64,000 bases of DNA from Holophagae bacterium (GCA_030429565.1 JAUIFE010000008.1:1-64000), one strand, 5' to 3'. Numbered from the stretch's first letter, positions 26,204-35,997 are shown. Notes: a model not told the origin generated them from the letters alone. A program made the numbers and translations.

Positions 26204-27511
26204 TTAAAGCAAACCTTTGCTTTTGATATCCAAGTAGCGATTGATCATGGCAATTGGTAGCTCGGGCGGGGTGGTGTCCAAGCAGTTGATGTTACGCGAG
26301 CGCAACTGCTCAATGGCCGCCTTGCGGGTGTTGCGATAGTGGAAGGCGGCGGCCAGGTTGAGCCCGTCTTCGAACGTTAAAATGGATTCTTCGCCAATTT
26401 GGTCCAACACTTTTTCACGCATCGAGGCGACCAAGACCAAGTGTTTGCGCCTCAGTAATTGCACCGCTTGAATGAGCTCCTCGTCGTCTTCGTCGCGCAG
26501 GTTGGTGACGATGATGATTAGGGTGCGTTTGCGAACGAAGCGCAGCACCTCTTCAGCAATGCCTTCGAAATCACTGGTCTCCAGTCCTGGCTGAATGTCG
26601 TAAACGGTGTTCAAAATGAGGTTTAGCTGGGGCGCACCCTTGCGCGGCGAGAGCCGCCGGCGGTGGCCGCTAAAGGTCATCAGGCCGACGGCATCGCCGT
26701 GTTTCAAGGCGACGTGCGTCATCAACAAAATGGCATTGAGCGCGTGGTCGAAATGACTGAGTAAGTCGTCCTGAGCGCGCATGCTCTGTCCACAATCCAT
26801 GAGAAACAAAACCTGTTGGTTGCGCTCGTCTTGGTACTCGCGTGCGATCAATTTACGCATGCGTGAGGAGGCCTTCCAATCAATTTGGCGCAGTGGGTCG
26901 CCTGGCACGTATTCGCGCATTTGGTGAAACTCGCGCCCTTCGCCGCGACGTTGGCGGCGATGCACGCCCAAGCTGCGCAGGCGTTGGTTGGTGGCCATGA
27001 GCGCGTAATGGGCGACATCCTGAAAGTTGGGGTAGACGCGCAGCGGTTCGGGCAGGGGCACCTTCACGACGCGTTTCCACAGGCGCCAGGGCGAATGAAT
27101 AATCAACAAACAGTTTTCAAACGCCAGATTCCCGCGATGCAGCGGCCGCATTTGGTACACCGCCTCATGCCAACTATCGCCCGCCAGGTTTAGCGGCGCG
27201 TCTTCCATGTAGCGGTGTTCGCTTTCATGGGGCGGGACATCGCGGAAAACGAGCGAAATGTCGCGCACGCCGGGGTTCTCCAGCCGATAGGTGACCGGGG
27301 TCCAAAGGCCGACCGGCAGCACGTTGCTAACTTTGCGGCTGACGCGCGGCAGCGGCAAGGTCCATAGCCCGCGCAAATCGAGCAGCAAAAGCAAGAGGAC
27401 GGCGCCGAGGGCAAAGGTCCAAAGCGGCCGCCAATCGGGGAAGGCGGTAACGGCGCCGGCCGCACAAGCGAGCACGGCAAAAAGGCGCACGGTGTGCTGG
27501 GTTGGTTTCAT
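26204..27511 (-). CDS. DUF58 / von Willebrand-like membrane protein
   Basis: 435 residues. Two hydrophobic segments at the N-terminus (residues about 8-50) anchor it in the inner membrane. The DUF58 signature GEGREFHQMREYVPGDPLRQIDWKASSRMRKLIAREY lies near 190-230, followed by a vWA-like fold with LFLMDCGQSM in place of the DxSxS metal site and TLIIIVTNLRDEDD later. DUF58 proteins are the standard partners of MoxR ATPases. It is the last gene of the operon; its ATG overlaps the moxR stop. Likely role: assembly or quality control of an envelope complex. Confidence 0.9.
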   Translation of the reverse strand: MKPTQHTVRLFAVLACAAGAVTAFPDWRPLWTFALGAVLLLLLLDLRGLWTLPLPRVSRKVSNVLPVGLWTPVTYRLENPGVRDISLVFRDVPPHESEHRYMEDAPLNLAGDSWHEAVYQMRPLHRGNLAFENCLLIIHSPWRLWKRVVKVPLPEPLRVYPNFQDVAHYALMATNQRLRSLGVHRRQRRGEGREFHQMREYVPGDPLRQIDWKASSRMRKLIAREYQDERNQQVLFLMDCGQSMRAQDDLLSHFDHALNAILLMTHVALKHGDAVGLMTFSGHRRRLSPRKGAPQLNLILNTVYDIQPGLETSDFEGIAEEVLRFVRKRTLIIIVTNLRDEDDEELIQAVQLLRRKHLVLVASMREKVLDQIGEESILTFEDGLNLAAAFHYRNTRKAAIEQLRSRNINCLDTTPPELPIAMINRYLDIKSKGLL

Positions 27512-28581
27512 AAGCGCGGTGCTTCCACGTGTTTGAGGATTTGGGCCAGCAAGTTCTCGGGTGTTTGCCCTTCAATCTCCATGTCGGGGGTCATGACAAT
27601 CCGGTGACCTAAGGCTGGGACGGCGACGGCTTTGAGATCGTCGGGTGTGACGAAATTGCGTTCTTGTAAAAGGGCATAGGCGCGTGCGGCACGCAATAAA
27701 CTAATGCCGCCGCGTGGGCCGGAACCAACGGCAATGCCGGCCCAGTCACGTGTGGTGCGCACCAGTTTGACGGCATACTCGAGCACGCGGCGGTCGACCT
27801 GGACTTTGGCGGTGAACTGCTGCAGCTTGGCCAAGCCTTCGGCGTCGGTGACGGCGGTGATTTTGGAGAGGTCGAAGGCCTCGCCGACTTTGCCGGAAAC
27901 GACTTGGTCGACCAGGTTAAATTCGTCTTGCTCCTCGGGATAACGAATCTGAATTTTGAGGAGGAAGCGGTCGAGTTGGGCTTCGGGAAGGGGATAGGTT
28001 CCCTCTTGTTCAACTGGGTTCTGGGTGGCCAGGGTCATGAACGGCGCCGGCAGTTTCAGTGTTTGCCCTTCCAGGGTGACCTGGTGTTCTTGCATTGCCT
28101 CCAAAAGGGCGGCCTGGGTTTTGGCGGGGGCGCGGTTGATTTCGTCGGCCAGCAGGATTTGCGTAAAAATGGGGCCGCGGCGCACCTTGAATTGGGCTTG
28201 TTGCATGTCGTACATGACGTGACCCATGACATCGCTGGGCATCAGGTCGGGGGTGAACTGAATGCGGGCGTGGCGGCCGCTGAACGTTTTGGCAAGGGCG
28301 CGCACCAGAAGCGTTTTACCCAGACCAGGGACACCTTCGATCAACACGTGCCCGCCGGCCAGTAAGCCGACCAGGACTTGGTCGATGACGTCTTCCTGAC
28401 CGACAATTACCTTCTGAATCTCGGTCTTAATTGCCTGGACCAAGTTGGCGGCTGCGTTTAAGGCGCCGTCGTAGGCATTGGGCGCAGGCGCAGGCGCAGG
28501 CGCGGGCGCGGGCGGTGCGACAGCGGCGGGGTCTGGCTGGGGCGGCGCCGGCCGCTGCGGCGGGATGATGGGCTCGTTCAT
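27508..28581 (-). CDS. MoxR-family AAA+ ATPase
   Basis: 357 residues. After a Pro/Ala-rich, low-complexity tail (about 1-35) comes the AAA+ core: VIVGQEDVIDQVLVGLLAGGHVLIEGVPGLGKTLLVRAL with Walker A, TPDLMPSDVMGH, ILLADEINRAPAKTQAALLEAMQEHQVTLEG with Walker B, and ATQNPVEQEGTYPLPEAQLDRFLLK with sensor 1. This is the MoxR proper subfamily, a chaperone-like ATPase acting with DUF58/vWA proteins. Both gene ends overlap neighbours by 4 nt. The Ala-Pro repeat is encoded by a GC-rich repetitive tract (28478-28520) that may vary in length. Confidence 0.94.
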   Translation of the reverse strand: MNEPIIPPQRPAPPQPDPAAVAPPAPAPAPAPAPNAYDGALNAAANLVQAIKTEIQKVIVGQEDVIDQVLVGLLAGGHVLIEGVPGLGKTLLVRALAKTFSGRHARIQFTPDLMPSDVMGHVMYDMQQAQFKVRRGPIFTQILLADEINRAPAKTQAALLEAMQEHQVTLEGQTLKLPAPFMTLATQNPVEQEGTYPLPEAQLDRFLLKIQIRYPEEQDEFNLVDQVVSGKVGEAFDLSKITAVTDAEGLAKLQQFTAKVQVDRRVLEYAVKLVRTTRDWAGIAVGSGPRGGISLLRAARAYALLQERNFVTPDDLKAVAVPALGHRIVMTPDMEIEGQTPENLLAQILKHVEAPRL

Positions 28582-29705
28582 AAAGCTCTCCTAATGGTTT
28601 CCAAATCGATGATGCGGAGCAGTAATTCGCGTTCGTTGTGCGGTGAGGTGCGGCGCAGCGCGTCGGCAACCCGTGCCTGGTCCAGTTCGCTTTGCTCGGC
28701 TAAAAAGCGGTAGATTTCTTCTTCGGTGGCATCGTGAAGCCCGGGGTGACGGCGGGCCAGGTCGTGGTGCAGTTCTTGGCGAACCGCTTCGGACAACACG
28801 AAGGCGCGCTTGCGTGTCCATAAAAAGCGACCGATATGTTCGATGTGTTCGCTTAACCGGCGGCGGATCGGTTCGGGATCCGGTTGGACGGCGTGTTCAC
28901 GGTAACCGTGACGCCAGCAGAAGACCATCGAGACCAAGAACAGGGAAATCACCAGGGGTAAACCGCGGCCAAATAGGTGGCGCCAAATTGAAGCGTACTG
29001 GGAACCGTAAACAATCCAAGCGCTTTTGACGGAATCCCCGTGCAGGGTGGCCAGTTCCCAGAGCATCCAGGCGTTGTCGTGGCGGGTCATGGGGTCGTTG
29101 TACATGAAGCTGTCGTCGGCCACGGCACAGATGATGCCTTCTCCATAATAGGCCGCGGCGATGCGGTATTGACCGTCGGATCCGGTATAGAAACAAAGGT
29201 CGTCCGCACTGTTCGCACCAATTTGAATTTGGTTGTCCAACTCAATTTCGGTGACCAAGCCGGATGTCCAATTACTGCGTGTCAGGCCGGTGTTTTGGTC
29301 TTCTTCCTCGTGACGAAACAGGCCGACCTTGCCCAGAATGGGGTCGTCTTTTCCTTCACCCCAACCGGTTTCAGTCTTCACGACAAGCAGGCCGCCGGCG
29401 GCGACCCAGGCCAGCAGTTGCTTGTTGTAATCGGGCGGGAGATTGACCCGTTCCCCATAGAGAAAGATGATCGCGCTGCCCTCGGGTAACGGGCGGTTGC
29501 GGTCGAGGTTTTGAAGTGTTTCGGTGTTCACCAGTCGGTGATTGAGGAACATTTCGGCCACGTAATAGCGGTTGGACTGGGCTTCTAAAGATTTGCCCCT
29601 TTGGTAGGTGTAGGTTTCGTATCTAAAAAGAAAGAAAAAGAGTGCGACCAGGCTGAGCAAGAAACAAAACAAGCCAATCAGCACCATTTTGCTGTTGTCT
29701 TTCAT
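28578..29705 (-). CDS. DUF4350 membrane protein
   Basis: 375 residues with an N-terminal transmembrane helix (VLIGLFCFLLSLVALFFFLF) and a second one near 255-275 (GRGLPLVISLFLVSMVFCW). The segment between lies outside the membrane and resembles the GATase-like fold of DUF4350 proteins (AWVAAGGLLVVKTETGWGEG, GEGIICAVADDSFMYND). The C-terminus is a cytosolic helical domain (RHPGLHDATEEEIYRFLAEQ). Such proteins are found only beside MoxR/DUF58/DUF4129 genes and have no known activity. ATGA overlaps at both ends. Confidence 0.85.
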   Translation of the reverse strand: MKDNSKMVLIGLFCFLLSLVALFFFLFRYETYTYQRGKSLEAQSNRYYVAEMFLNHRLVNTETLQNLDRNRPLPEGSAIIFLYGERVNLPPDYNKQLLAWVAAGGLLVVKTETGWGEGKDDPILGKVGLFRHEEEDQNTGLTRSNWTSGLVTEIELDNQIQIGANSADDLCFYTGSDGQYRIAAAYYGEGIICAVADDSFMYNDPMTRHDNAWMLWELATLHGDSVKSAWIVYGSQYASIWRHLFGRGLPLVISLFLVSMVFCWRHGYREHAVQPDPEPIRRRLSEHIEHIGRFLWTRKRAFVLSEAVRQELHHDLARRHPGLHDATEEEIYRFLAEQSELDQARVADALRRTSPHNERELLLRIIDLETIRRAL

Positions 29706-31210
29706 GGTTGCGCCTCCTGCCAGTGGCGATCGTAGTCCTGGCAGATACGCTCGAAGCGCTCATCGCTGGGGATTTTGTGACCGTAGGCGAGGTTTATCCA
29801 GGTTTGCGTCAACACTTTGAAATCGCCCGCCATGTTTGCCGGTGCTTGTTTCTTGACCTCGGCCAGAACTTCGCCCTCGGTACTGCACTCAGCGATATCC
29901 ACCATCTTGCCGTCAATCATGAACGCAATGGCGCCGCGAAACAGCAGGCTTAAGGCGCGGCGATGGAGACCCTCGCGCCAAGCTTCGCGGGCGCTGTCCA
30001 AAATGCGCGGCGGTAATTGTTCGCTGTCGACGAGAAAACCCGATTGGGCTTCTTGGCGCAAATCAACGTCCGGGGTGGTGGCGCCGCCGACCGCGCGCAA
30101 TTGGGAACCGGCCCCGGCGCGAATCAGAAGGAAAATCAGGAGGACCACAAAGATGAGGATGGCCACGATGATGGTGTTGGTGAGGAGGTTGCCGATGAGG
30201 CCGGGGGGGGCAAAGGTGGGATCGATTATGTCACTGGTGTCTTCTTCGTCTTGCCAGCGGTAAACGAAACGGCCGCGTTCCTCGGTTTTATTGAAATTTT
30301 CGTCCTTGGCGACGAGGTCCTGAACCTCTTGCCGTGTTTTGAGCAGAACGCCGTCGGCATTGCCTTCCGCGTCGTCGCTTTGCCAGGCGGTGCTGAGTGT
30401 GGCGATCGCGAGTGGTGACGGTACCGCCGCCGCCAAGGTGGACGGGACCAGCAGGAGCAAAAGTAAGGGGGCGAGTTGTTGTAGGCGGGCGGCCGCTTTT
30501 TTGAAAATGATGCGCAAGTCCCAGCCTTCAATAATGGTGCGGTTGTTGAGATAAAGCGAAAAACAGCAGCCGACGAAATAAGGTTCAAGGAATAACACAA
30601 CCAGGTAATAAACGGCACTGACGGCCAGGATGATTTGCTGCTCGGTCATGATGTCGATGACGTGGGTATTGAGGCCGAAAGGCATCATGGCGTTGATAAA
30701 GAGAAGGGCGCCTGGTACCAATAACAACCATTCGGTCACGAAAAAAAGCGCCGTGACCAGCAATAACGGCGTGAACAGGCGCTGACTGAGAGCGTTAAGG
30801 CGTTTGCCGCGCTGCTCTTTGTCGGCATGCTCCAAATCGCTGACGGCCAGTAAAAGCACGCGTTGCGGGCTGAGGCGACGCCAGGTAAGCGCGGAAAACC
30901 AAGGCGATTGCCAGGTAGTCCGCCAATGGGATAGCGCGTCGGCCGTGCTGGGTTTGTTGCCAAAGGTGGCGTGGCCGAGCACAAAAAGTAAGGGGCGATC
31001 TAGCAGCGGTTTAAGCCACCAAAAAAGCAAAAACGCCAAGAACGGATACTGAAAAAAGACGGCGTTTAGTAGGAGCCAAGTGACGGTGACGCTAATTAGC
31101 CAGGGCAGAAAGTAAGCCTTTCGCCAAGCGCGACTTAGCAGCAGGCCCAAATCGATTGCCACCCAGGTGGTACGCGGCCGTACCGCCAGTGAAAGTCGGT
31201 CAAGATCCAT
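29702..31210 (-). CDS. Multi-pass membrane protein with C-terminal DUF4129
   Basis: 502 residues. There are four or more transmembrane stretches in the first half (around 30-70, 150-180, 195-230, 235-260) and another near 335-355 (IIVAILIFVVLLIFLLI). The cytosolic C-terminus ARE-AWREGLHRRALSLLFRGAIAFM and KKQAPANMAGDFKVLTQTWINLAYGHKIPSDERF is the DUF4129 domain, typical of the MoxR-DUF58 neighbourhood and sometimes called a transglutaminase-associated domain. GGGGAGG precedes its ATG; it overlaps the SpoIIM-like gene by 11 nt. Confidence 0.85.
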   Translation of the reverse strand: MDLDRLSLAVRPRTTWVAIDLGLLLSRAWRKAYFLPWLISVTVTWLLLNAVFFQYPFLAFLLFWWLKPLLDRPLLFVLGHATFGNKPSTADALSHWRTTWQSPWFSALTWRRLSPQRVLLLAVSDLEHADKEQRGKRLNALSQRLFTPLLLVTALFFVTEWLLLVPGALLFINAMMPFGLNTHVIDIMTEQQIILAVSAVYYLVVLFLEPYFVGCCFSLYLNNRTIIEGWDLRIIFKKAAARLQQLAPLLLLLLVPSTLAAAVPSPLAIATLSTAWQSDDAEGNADGVLLKTRQEVQDLVAKDENFNKTEERGRFVYRWQDEEDTSDIIDPTFAPPGLIGNLLTNTIIVAILIFVVLLIFLLIRAGAGSQLRAVGGATTPDVDLRQEAQSGFLVDSEQLPPRILDSAREAWREGLHRRALSLLFRGAIAFMIDGKMVDIAECSTEGEVLAEVKKQAPANMAGDFKVLTQTWINLAYGHKIPSDERFERICQDYDRHWQEAQP

Positions 31211-32156
31211 AGGACCTCCCCGCCAGGGCCAAATAGGCGAAGACGCCCGCCCAGGTGATCGCGGCGATCGTGTATTTCAAGGGCGCGTAAAAGTGGATTG
31301 GTGAATAAAAGGCTTCGATAAAGGCGGCGATCAGCAGAAACAGCGTCATGCCGTAGACAATCGGCAGGGCGCGCTCGCCTGCTTGGCGCAGGGCTTCGCG
31401 TCGGCTCAGGGCGCCGGGAGCAATGAACGCCAAACCGACGCGGAAGCCGGCGACGCCGGCAAGGACAATGGCGGTCAGCTCAAAGGCGCCGTGGGTGCAG
31501 ACAAACGAGAAGAAGTTTTCAGAATAGGGCATTTGACTGAGATGCCCGAAGATGGTGCCGATGAAGAAGCCGTTAAACAGCATGATTAAAATGCTGCCGA
31601 TACCAAGGAATACCCCGCCGGCAAAGGTTCGAAAGGCAATGCTGATGTTGTTGAAGATGTAGTGACCAAACATGGCGAAGCGCGAGGCGGCTGATTGTTC
31701 AACTTTATCGGCATTGCGGTACATTTCTTCGACCTGAACAATTTGTTCACGCGGGAGGACGTTGTAGACCAACTCGGGGTCGATATAAAGGAGGATCATC
31801 ATGGCGATGAAGGGTCCGTAGAAGATGAGGTTGCACCACCAAAAGAGTTGGGCTTCGGCGCGAACGGCGCGCGGGAAATCCCAGGACACCAAACGCCAGA
31901 GACCGTAAAGGCCGCGGCTGTTCGGCCGGTAAAAGAGTTGGTGACCGCGCGTGGTTAATTGGTTGAGTTGGTCGACGAGTTGCGTGCTGTAGTGGCGGTC
32001 GGCGGCCAGCGATAAGTGTTTGCAGATTTGGCGATAGCTGCGGTCGAAGTTCTCGATATCGCCATCGCCGATTTGGCCGGTTTCGATGCGGTCCAAGGTG
32101 TTTTCGAACACCATCCACGTGTTTTGATTGCGTTTCTCGAACTGTTCCTGTTTCAA
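31200..32156 (-). CDS. SpoIIM/DUF95-like membrane protein
   Basis: About 318 residues. Multiple hydrophobic helices follow an N-terminal helical cytosolic region; the central FGHYIFNNISIAFRTFAGGVFLGIGSILIMLFNGFFIGTIFGHLSQ and HGAFELTAIVLAGVAGFRVGLAFIAPG are the conserved core of the stage-II-sporulation-M family, here in a non-sporulating context as an envelope protein. I prefer a TTG start at 32156: it overlaps the upstream stop (TTGA) and has GGGAGGG 5 bases before it. An ATG at 32177 has no ribosome site. Confidence 0.85.
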   Translation of the reverse strand: MKQEQFEKRNQNTWMVFENTLDRIETGQIGDGDIENFDRSYRQICKHLSLAADRHYSTQLVDQLNQLTTRGHQLFYRPNSRGLYGLWRLVSWDFPRAVRAEAQLFWWCNLIFYGPFIAMMILLYIDPELVYNVLPREQIVQVEEMYRNADKVEQSAASRFAMFGHYIFNNISIAFRTFAGGVFLGIGSILIMLFNGFFIGTIFGHLSQMPYSENFFSFVCTHGAFELTAIVLAGVAGFRVGLAFIAPGALSRREALRQAGERALPIVYGMTLFLLIAAFIEAFYSPIHFYAPLKYTIAAITWAGVFAYLALAGRSYGS

Positions 32157-32878
32157 CGGCGCCCTCCCGCCAGCCATGCGGCTATGCCATATAGTGTTTC
32201 GCGGGTGCTGCGGCCTTTGGTTCGATTGAGCACATCTAAGTTTTGGGCAAGCTCGTCACTGAGTGCCTTGGGAATGATCTCTTTGCGCTCGCTAAACGAG
32301 ATAAGGGCGCGCTGTTCCTCCAAGGTGAGTGGGAAGGGGGGCGGTTCCGGGATCAAATTGGCGGTGGCGGTGGTGCTGCCGACCGGCTGCGGCACATAAA
32401 CGACGAGGGTACCGGCGACGAGGTCGCCAAAGCGCTGGAATTGGTTGGTGTTGAGGACGGCGAGAAAACCGAAGAAGTAACCAAAAGGGAGGAAATCAGC
32501 GGTGCGCATGAGGTTGCGTAAGAGCGACTGCCCCATTGAAATCGGTGTGCCGCGTGCATCGAGAACTCTCAAGCCAAGCCATTTTTTACCAGGTGTTTGA
32601 CCTTTGCGATAGACCTCAAAGAAGACATGGTAAAACCACTGCATGAGAAATACGAAGATCAGTGTGAGACCGGTCGCGACCTCGCCGAGAACCAAGCCTG
32701 AGATGCTTATGGCCGTGAATACGATGGTGCTGATGATGCCCTGAAGCAAAAAGTCGATCAAAATGGCGCCGGCGCGGACGAAAGGTCCGGCACTTTCGAA
32801 ATAAATTCGCACACCTTCCGGCGTCTCGATGGCAAAAGATGAGTCGGTTTTTTTTAGGGGTTTGCTGGAATCACTCAC
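32153..32878 (-). CDS. RDD-family membrane protein
   Basis: 241 residues. The RDD hallmarks are present: RAGAILIDFLLQGIISTIVF, then FEVYRKGQTPGKKWLGLRVLDARGTPISMGQSLLRNLMRTADFLPFGYFFGFLAVL...RFGDLVAGTLVVY. Three transmembrane helices are predicted. RDD proteins are often ion/proton antiporters or accessory proteins; here the gene opens the MoxR-DUF58 operon. Start is GTG 32878 or TTG 32881, both downstream of AAAGGA; the spacing does not decide between them. Confidence 0.88.
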   Translation of the reverse strand: MSDSSKPLKKTDSSFAIETPEGVRIYFESAGPFVRAGAILIDFLLQGIISTIVFTAISISGLVLGEVATGLTLIFVFLMQWFYHVFFEVYRKGQTPGKKWLGLRVLDARGTPISMGQSLLRNLMRTADFLPFGYFFGFLAVLNTNQFQRFGDLVAGTLVVYVPQPVGSTTATANLIPEPPPFPLTLEEQRALISFSERKEIIPKALSDELAQNLDVLNRTKGRSTRETLYGIAAWLAGGRR

Positions 32879-33145
32879 CAATCGGAATCCTTTCGGGAAC
32901 GGCTGTGTGATAGTCGGTATCGGCTTGTCAGGGCGTGGAACTCTGGCAAAAAGGGCCGGGGTCGGCTTGATGACACCCTTTTCTTCGGGCAGTTGACCTT
33001 TTTTCCTGAGTCTTGATGGTAAAAAGCAGCCACCGACCGCTATCCATCAAAGCGCGAACGGCGCGCCAATCCGACGGGGAAATTTTATAGAAAGTGGGAT
33101 TTTTATGGGTGCCGCTCTTCAATTTATTTCATCTAAGCACTTTAG

Positions 33146-34120
33146 CTAAAGGGGTTGTGCGATATTTAGATGCTCCGACAGCGTCATTTGTAACACGTTT
33201 TTATTGATGGGTTTGAAAATGACTTGTTTGATGCCGGCATCTTCGAGGTGTTGCACGTTGGGATTCTCGTTGGGGGTGGTCATAAGAATCACCGTTGGTG
33301 GCTGCTTCACCGGCGCCATGCGGATGCGGCGCGCCAGCTCGGTCCCGTCGCACTCCGGCATATTGAGATCGGTTAACACCAAGTCGGGACATGTCGTTGG
33401 CAGCGCTTCCAAGGCATCGGGCGGATGATGGAAACTCTGTACTTGGAAGCCGAGCTTCTTGATGAGCCGGGAAACCATCGCCAAGATGGTGCGCGAATCG
33501 TCGACCACGAAAATGAGGGGTGCCTGGTTGGCTTCGGCCTCTACTTCGACCTCGGTTTTGGGTTCGTCGGCCTGGTCATGGGTCGTTTCAAGCGTGTCGT
33601 CGTTAAGGCCGAGCGCATCGGCGGCGATCTTGGCGGTATGTGGATGTGGGTAGCGACTGAGCAGGGTTAGGGCCGCGCGCGCGTGCGGGTTCTCGGCACA
33701 GAGCAAGGCTTCCGCCCACAACGGCAGCCAAGCCGGGCGCATGCAGCGAATCAGCGTTTGGTTCCACTTCTGCAGTTGGGCTTCGCGCGGCAACATCGCC
33801 ATAATGTGGAACAACACCTCGGCTTCTTCCTGGCTAAGACCGCCGATGATCTCGCTCAACGTATCCGGCTCGCGGTACAACTTGGCCGAAGCCAAGCGGT
33901 AGACATTGGGGCGGAAAAGACGATGGTCTTTGCTGAGGAGGGTGAGGACCAGCGGGAAGCCGTCTTTGAAAGTCAGGTCGTTGAGGTCGGAGAGCAGCGT
34001 CTCAGAAACCGCTTGGGAGGCCTTGGGTAAACGCTCAAACAGAAAACGGACGCGCTCCCAATTTCCTTGCCGCAACTGGTCATTGATTAGCTTGAGAAGC
34101 GAGCGCCCGTGTGAATCCAT
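33146..34120 (-). CDS. Helical-repeat protein with C-terminal response-regulator receiver domain
   Basis: 324 residues. Residues about 1-175 form helical, HEAT-like repeats. A Glu/Thr-rich linker follows. Residues 200-320 are a CheY-type receiver: IFVVDDSRTI with the acidic pair, LVLTDLNMPECDG with the phosphate-accepting Asp, ILMTT, and VIFKPI with the conserved Lys. Putting the receiver last and the output or scaffold first is unusual. The kinase partner is not adjacent, and the start ATG has only a weak ribosome site. Confidence 0.88.
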   Translation of the reverse strand: MDSHGRSLLKLINDQLRQGNWERVRFLFERLPKASQAVSETLLSDLNDLTFKDGFPLVLTLLSKDHRLFRPNVYRLASAKLYREPDTLSEIIGGLSQEEAEVLFHIMAMLPREAQLQKWNQTLIRCMRPAWLPLWAEALLCAENPHARAALTLLSRYPHPHTAKIAADALGLNDDTLETTHDQADEPKTEVEVEAEANQAPLIFVVDDSRTILAMVSRLIKKLGFQVQSFHHPPDALEALPTTCPDLVLTDLNMPECDGTELARRIRMAPVKQPPTVILMTTPNENPNVQHLEDAGIKQVIFKPINKNVLQMTLSEHLNIAQPL

Positions 34121-34532
34121 GCTGCCGTCCGTTTCGGTCTCGGTTTAATTGGCGCCGGTAAACTTTTGCCGACGCGATAAGGTGAATGTTTCTATCAGCC
34201 TATCAAATTGCGAGACTGAGCGGTGAAAATTGGCCTAGGAGATCAGCCAGATGTGACCCGGCGAGCACGTTCGCCGTCCGCGAAATCTTTTTGGGGGTAG
34301 GGATCGTTGGTCCAAGCGCCCAGGATTTTCGGTATAACAGATCCTATCGGTCGGCAATTCGACAAACCTATACTTTTCGGCCCAGAGTCGCGGGGTCTTC
34401 CATTCATGGGTTCGCGATTCTAAGGGTGTGATGCCGGCTTCGCTCGAACCCTCGATGGGCACTCGGGAGGTGCCGGCGTCTGGGCCGCACCGGCGCGGAT
34501 CATTTTCAAGGCGTTGGGGTGTCATGGCGAAA
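34121..34532. other. Intergenic region
   Basis: About 410 bases between two minus-strand genes. I see no gene, RNA, repeat or strong promoter here. Confidence 0.4.
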
Positions 34533-35801
34533 TCAGGGTTTGCCGATGGCGTACAAGGCGTCCTTGCCGCGCAACAACAAGAGCCTGCCGGCGAAGGCGG
34601 GAGAAGCCGAGATCGGGGTCGCCAGTTTGTTTTGAGCTTTTAGCTGGAATTTTTTGCCGATCGGCACCACGCTGACAACGCCGTCCATGGCGGTGAGGTA
34701 AAGATGGCCGTCGGCCAATACCGGCGAGGCACGGTGGCGCTGGTTGTGGGTGCGTTCACGGTAGTAAAGCTCGCCGCTGGTCGCGTCGCTGCAGGTCAGT
34801 ATGCCTTTTTCACTACAGAGGTACACCAAACCCGCGTGAATCAACGGCGAGGGCACATCGGGGGTGCCGCTGTCCTGTTTCCAAGCTTGGAACTTGGCCT
34901 GGCCGGTAATATCGCCGCGTGCCGTCAGCGGTTTGAGCGCCAGCACCGGGCCGCCTTTGGCGGACGGCACCACCAGCAGGTCGCCGGCGGCGGCCGGTGT
35001 CGCCACAAACCGATAAAACGGATTGTACTGATCTTTCTGCAGGCCGCCACAGCGCCAAATCTCCGCGCCGCTTTCGGGATGGTGCCCGCTGACCACATCA
35101 CTGCCGTGCACAATCAACTGCCGTTGTGCGCCGTGACCGAGGAACAACGGAGAGGCGTAACTGTGACGCGATTCCTGCTTGGCGAGGCTGGGTCGGGCCA
35201 CGCGCCATTGTTCGCGGCCGGTGCTTTTGTCAAAGGCGACCACGATTTGTGCATTGTCGTGCAGCAGCGGCAGGTAAAGGCTTTGCCCGTCAATGAGCGG
35301 GGAGTTGGCGACGCCGAAATAGATACCGAACCGACCGTACTCGGCCTGAACATCCACCCGCCACTGTTGCTCGCCCGCAAAATCGTAGGCGGCCAAGGTA
35401 CCGGTCCCAAAAAAAACATAGACGCGCTTACCGTCAGTCATCGGGGACGGTGCGGCGTGGTTGCTTTCGCCCTGGCGGTAATCGCGATTGCCCTGATCGA
35501 CGGTTTGGCGCCACAGGATCTCGCCCTTGCGGTTCAAAGCGATCAGCACCAAATCGTCACCGGCGCTGCTGGTGAGGAAAATGGTGTCGCCCCAAACAAT
35601 CGGCGTCGACGGGGCGGGGCCTGGCAACGGGGTTCGCCAGGCAATCTGGGTCTTTTGGTCCCAGCTTGTCGCCACACCTTTGGCGGCCGCGATGCCGTTG
35701 TGGTTTGGCCCGCGCCAATGCGGCCAGTTTTCCGCCGCCGTGACCGGAAGCCATGCGGTTACCAAGAGAATGAAAAGAAGTGTCCGGGCCAAGGCGTTCA
35801 T
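34533..35801 (-). CDS. Exported PQQ-like beta-propeller protein
   Basis: 422 residues with a signal peptide (ARTLLFILLVTAWLPVTAA). The mature protein begins WPHWRGPNHNGIA, the opening motif of a large family of PQQ-binding-like propellers in Planctomycetes and Acidobacteria. Repeats of the type AFDKSTGREQWRV and ALNRKGEILWRQ recur about every 50 residues, giving a BamB-like propeller. Without a dehydrogenase-type catalytic site it is probably a structural or binding protein in the periplasm. It is a single gene transcribed leftwards. Confidence 0.9.
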   Translation of the reverse strand: MNALARTLLFILLVTAWLPVTAAENWPHWRGPNHNGIAAAKGVATSWDQKTQIAWRTPLPGPAPSTPIVWGDTIFLTSSAGDDLVLIALNRKGEILWRQTVDQGNRDYRQGESNHAAPSPMTDGKRVYVFFGTGTLAAYDFAGEQQWRVDVQAEYGRFGIYFGVANSPLIDGQSLYLPLLHDNAQIVVAFDKSTGREQWRVARPSLAKQESRHSYASPLFLGHGAQRQLIVHGSDVVSGHHPESGAEIWRCGGLQKDQYNPFYRFVATPAAAGDLLVVPSAKGGPVLALKPLTARGDITGQAKFQAWKQDSGTPDVPSPLIHAGLVYLCSEKGILTCSDATSGELYYRERTHNQRHRASPVLADGHLYLTAMDGVVSVVPIGKKFQLKAQNKLATPISASPAFAGRLLLLRGKDALYAIGKP

Positions 35802-35997
35802 ATCGATCTCCCGTCGTGGCCGCGATCAGCGCCGCTTGAGACGTGTTCGACTCAGGTGCGAAGGGTGGTGAACGGCCGCTGCAAACATTGTGATGCTGCA
35901 TCATAACGCGAAGCCGGCGGTGTACAGGATTCATGCTGATTCGCGCGGTTGGCTCTCGCCGGTGTTTTTTGGGCTGTCACGGCTTGATCGCTTTGCT

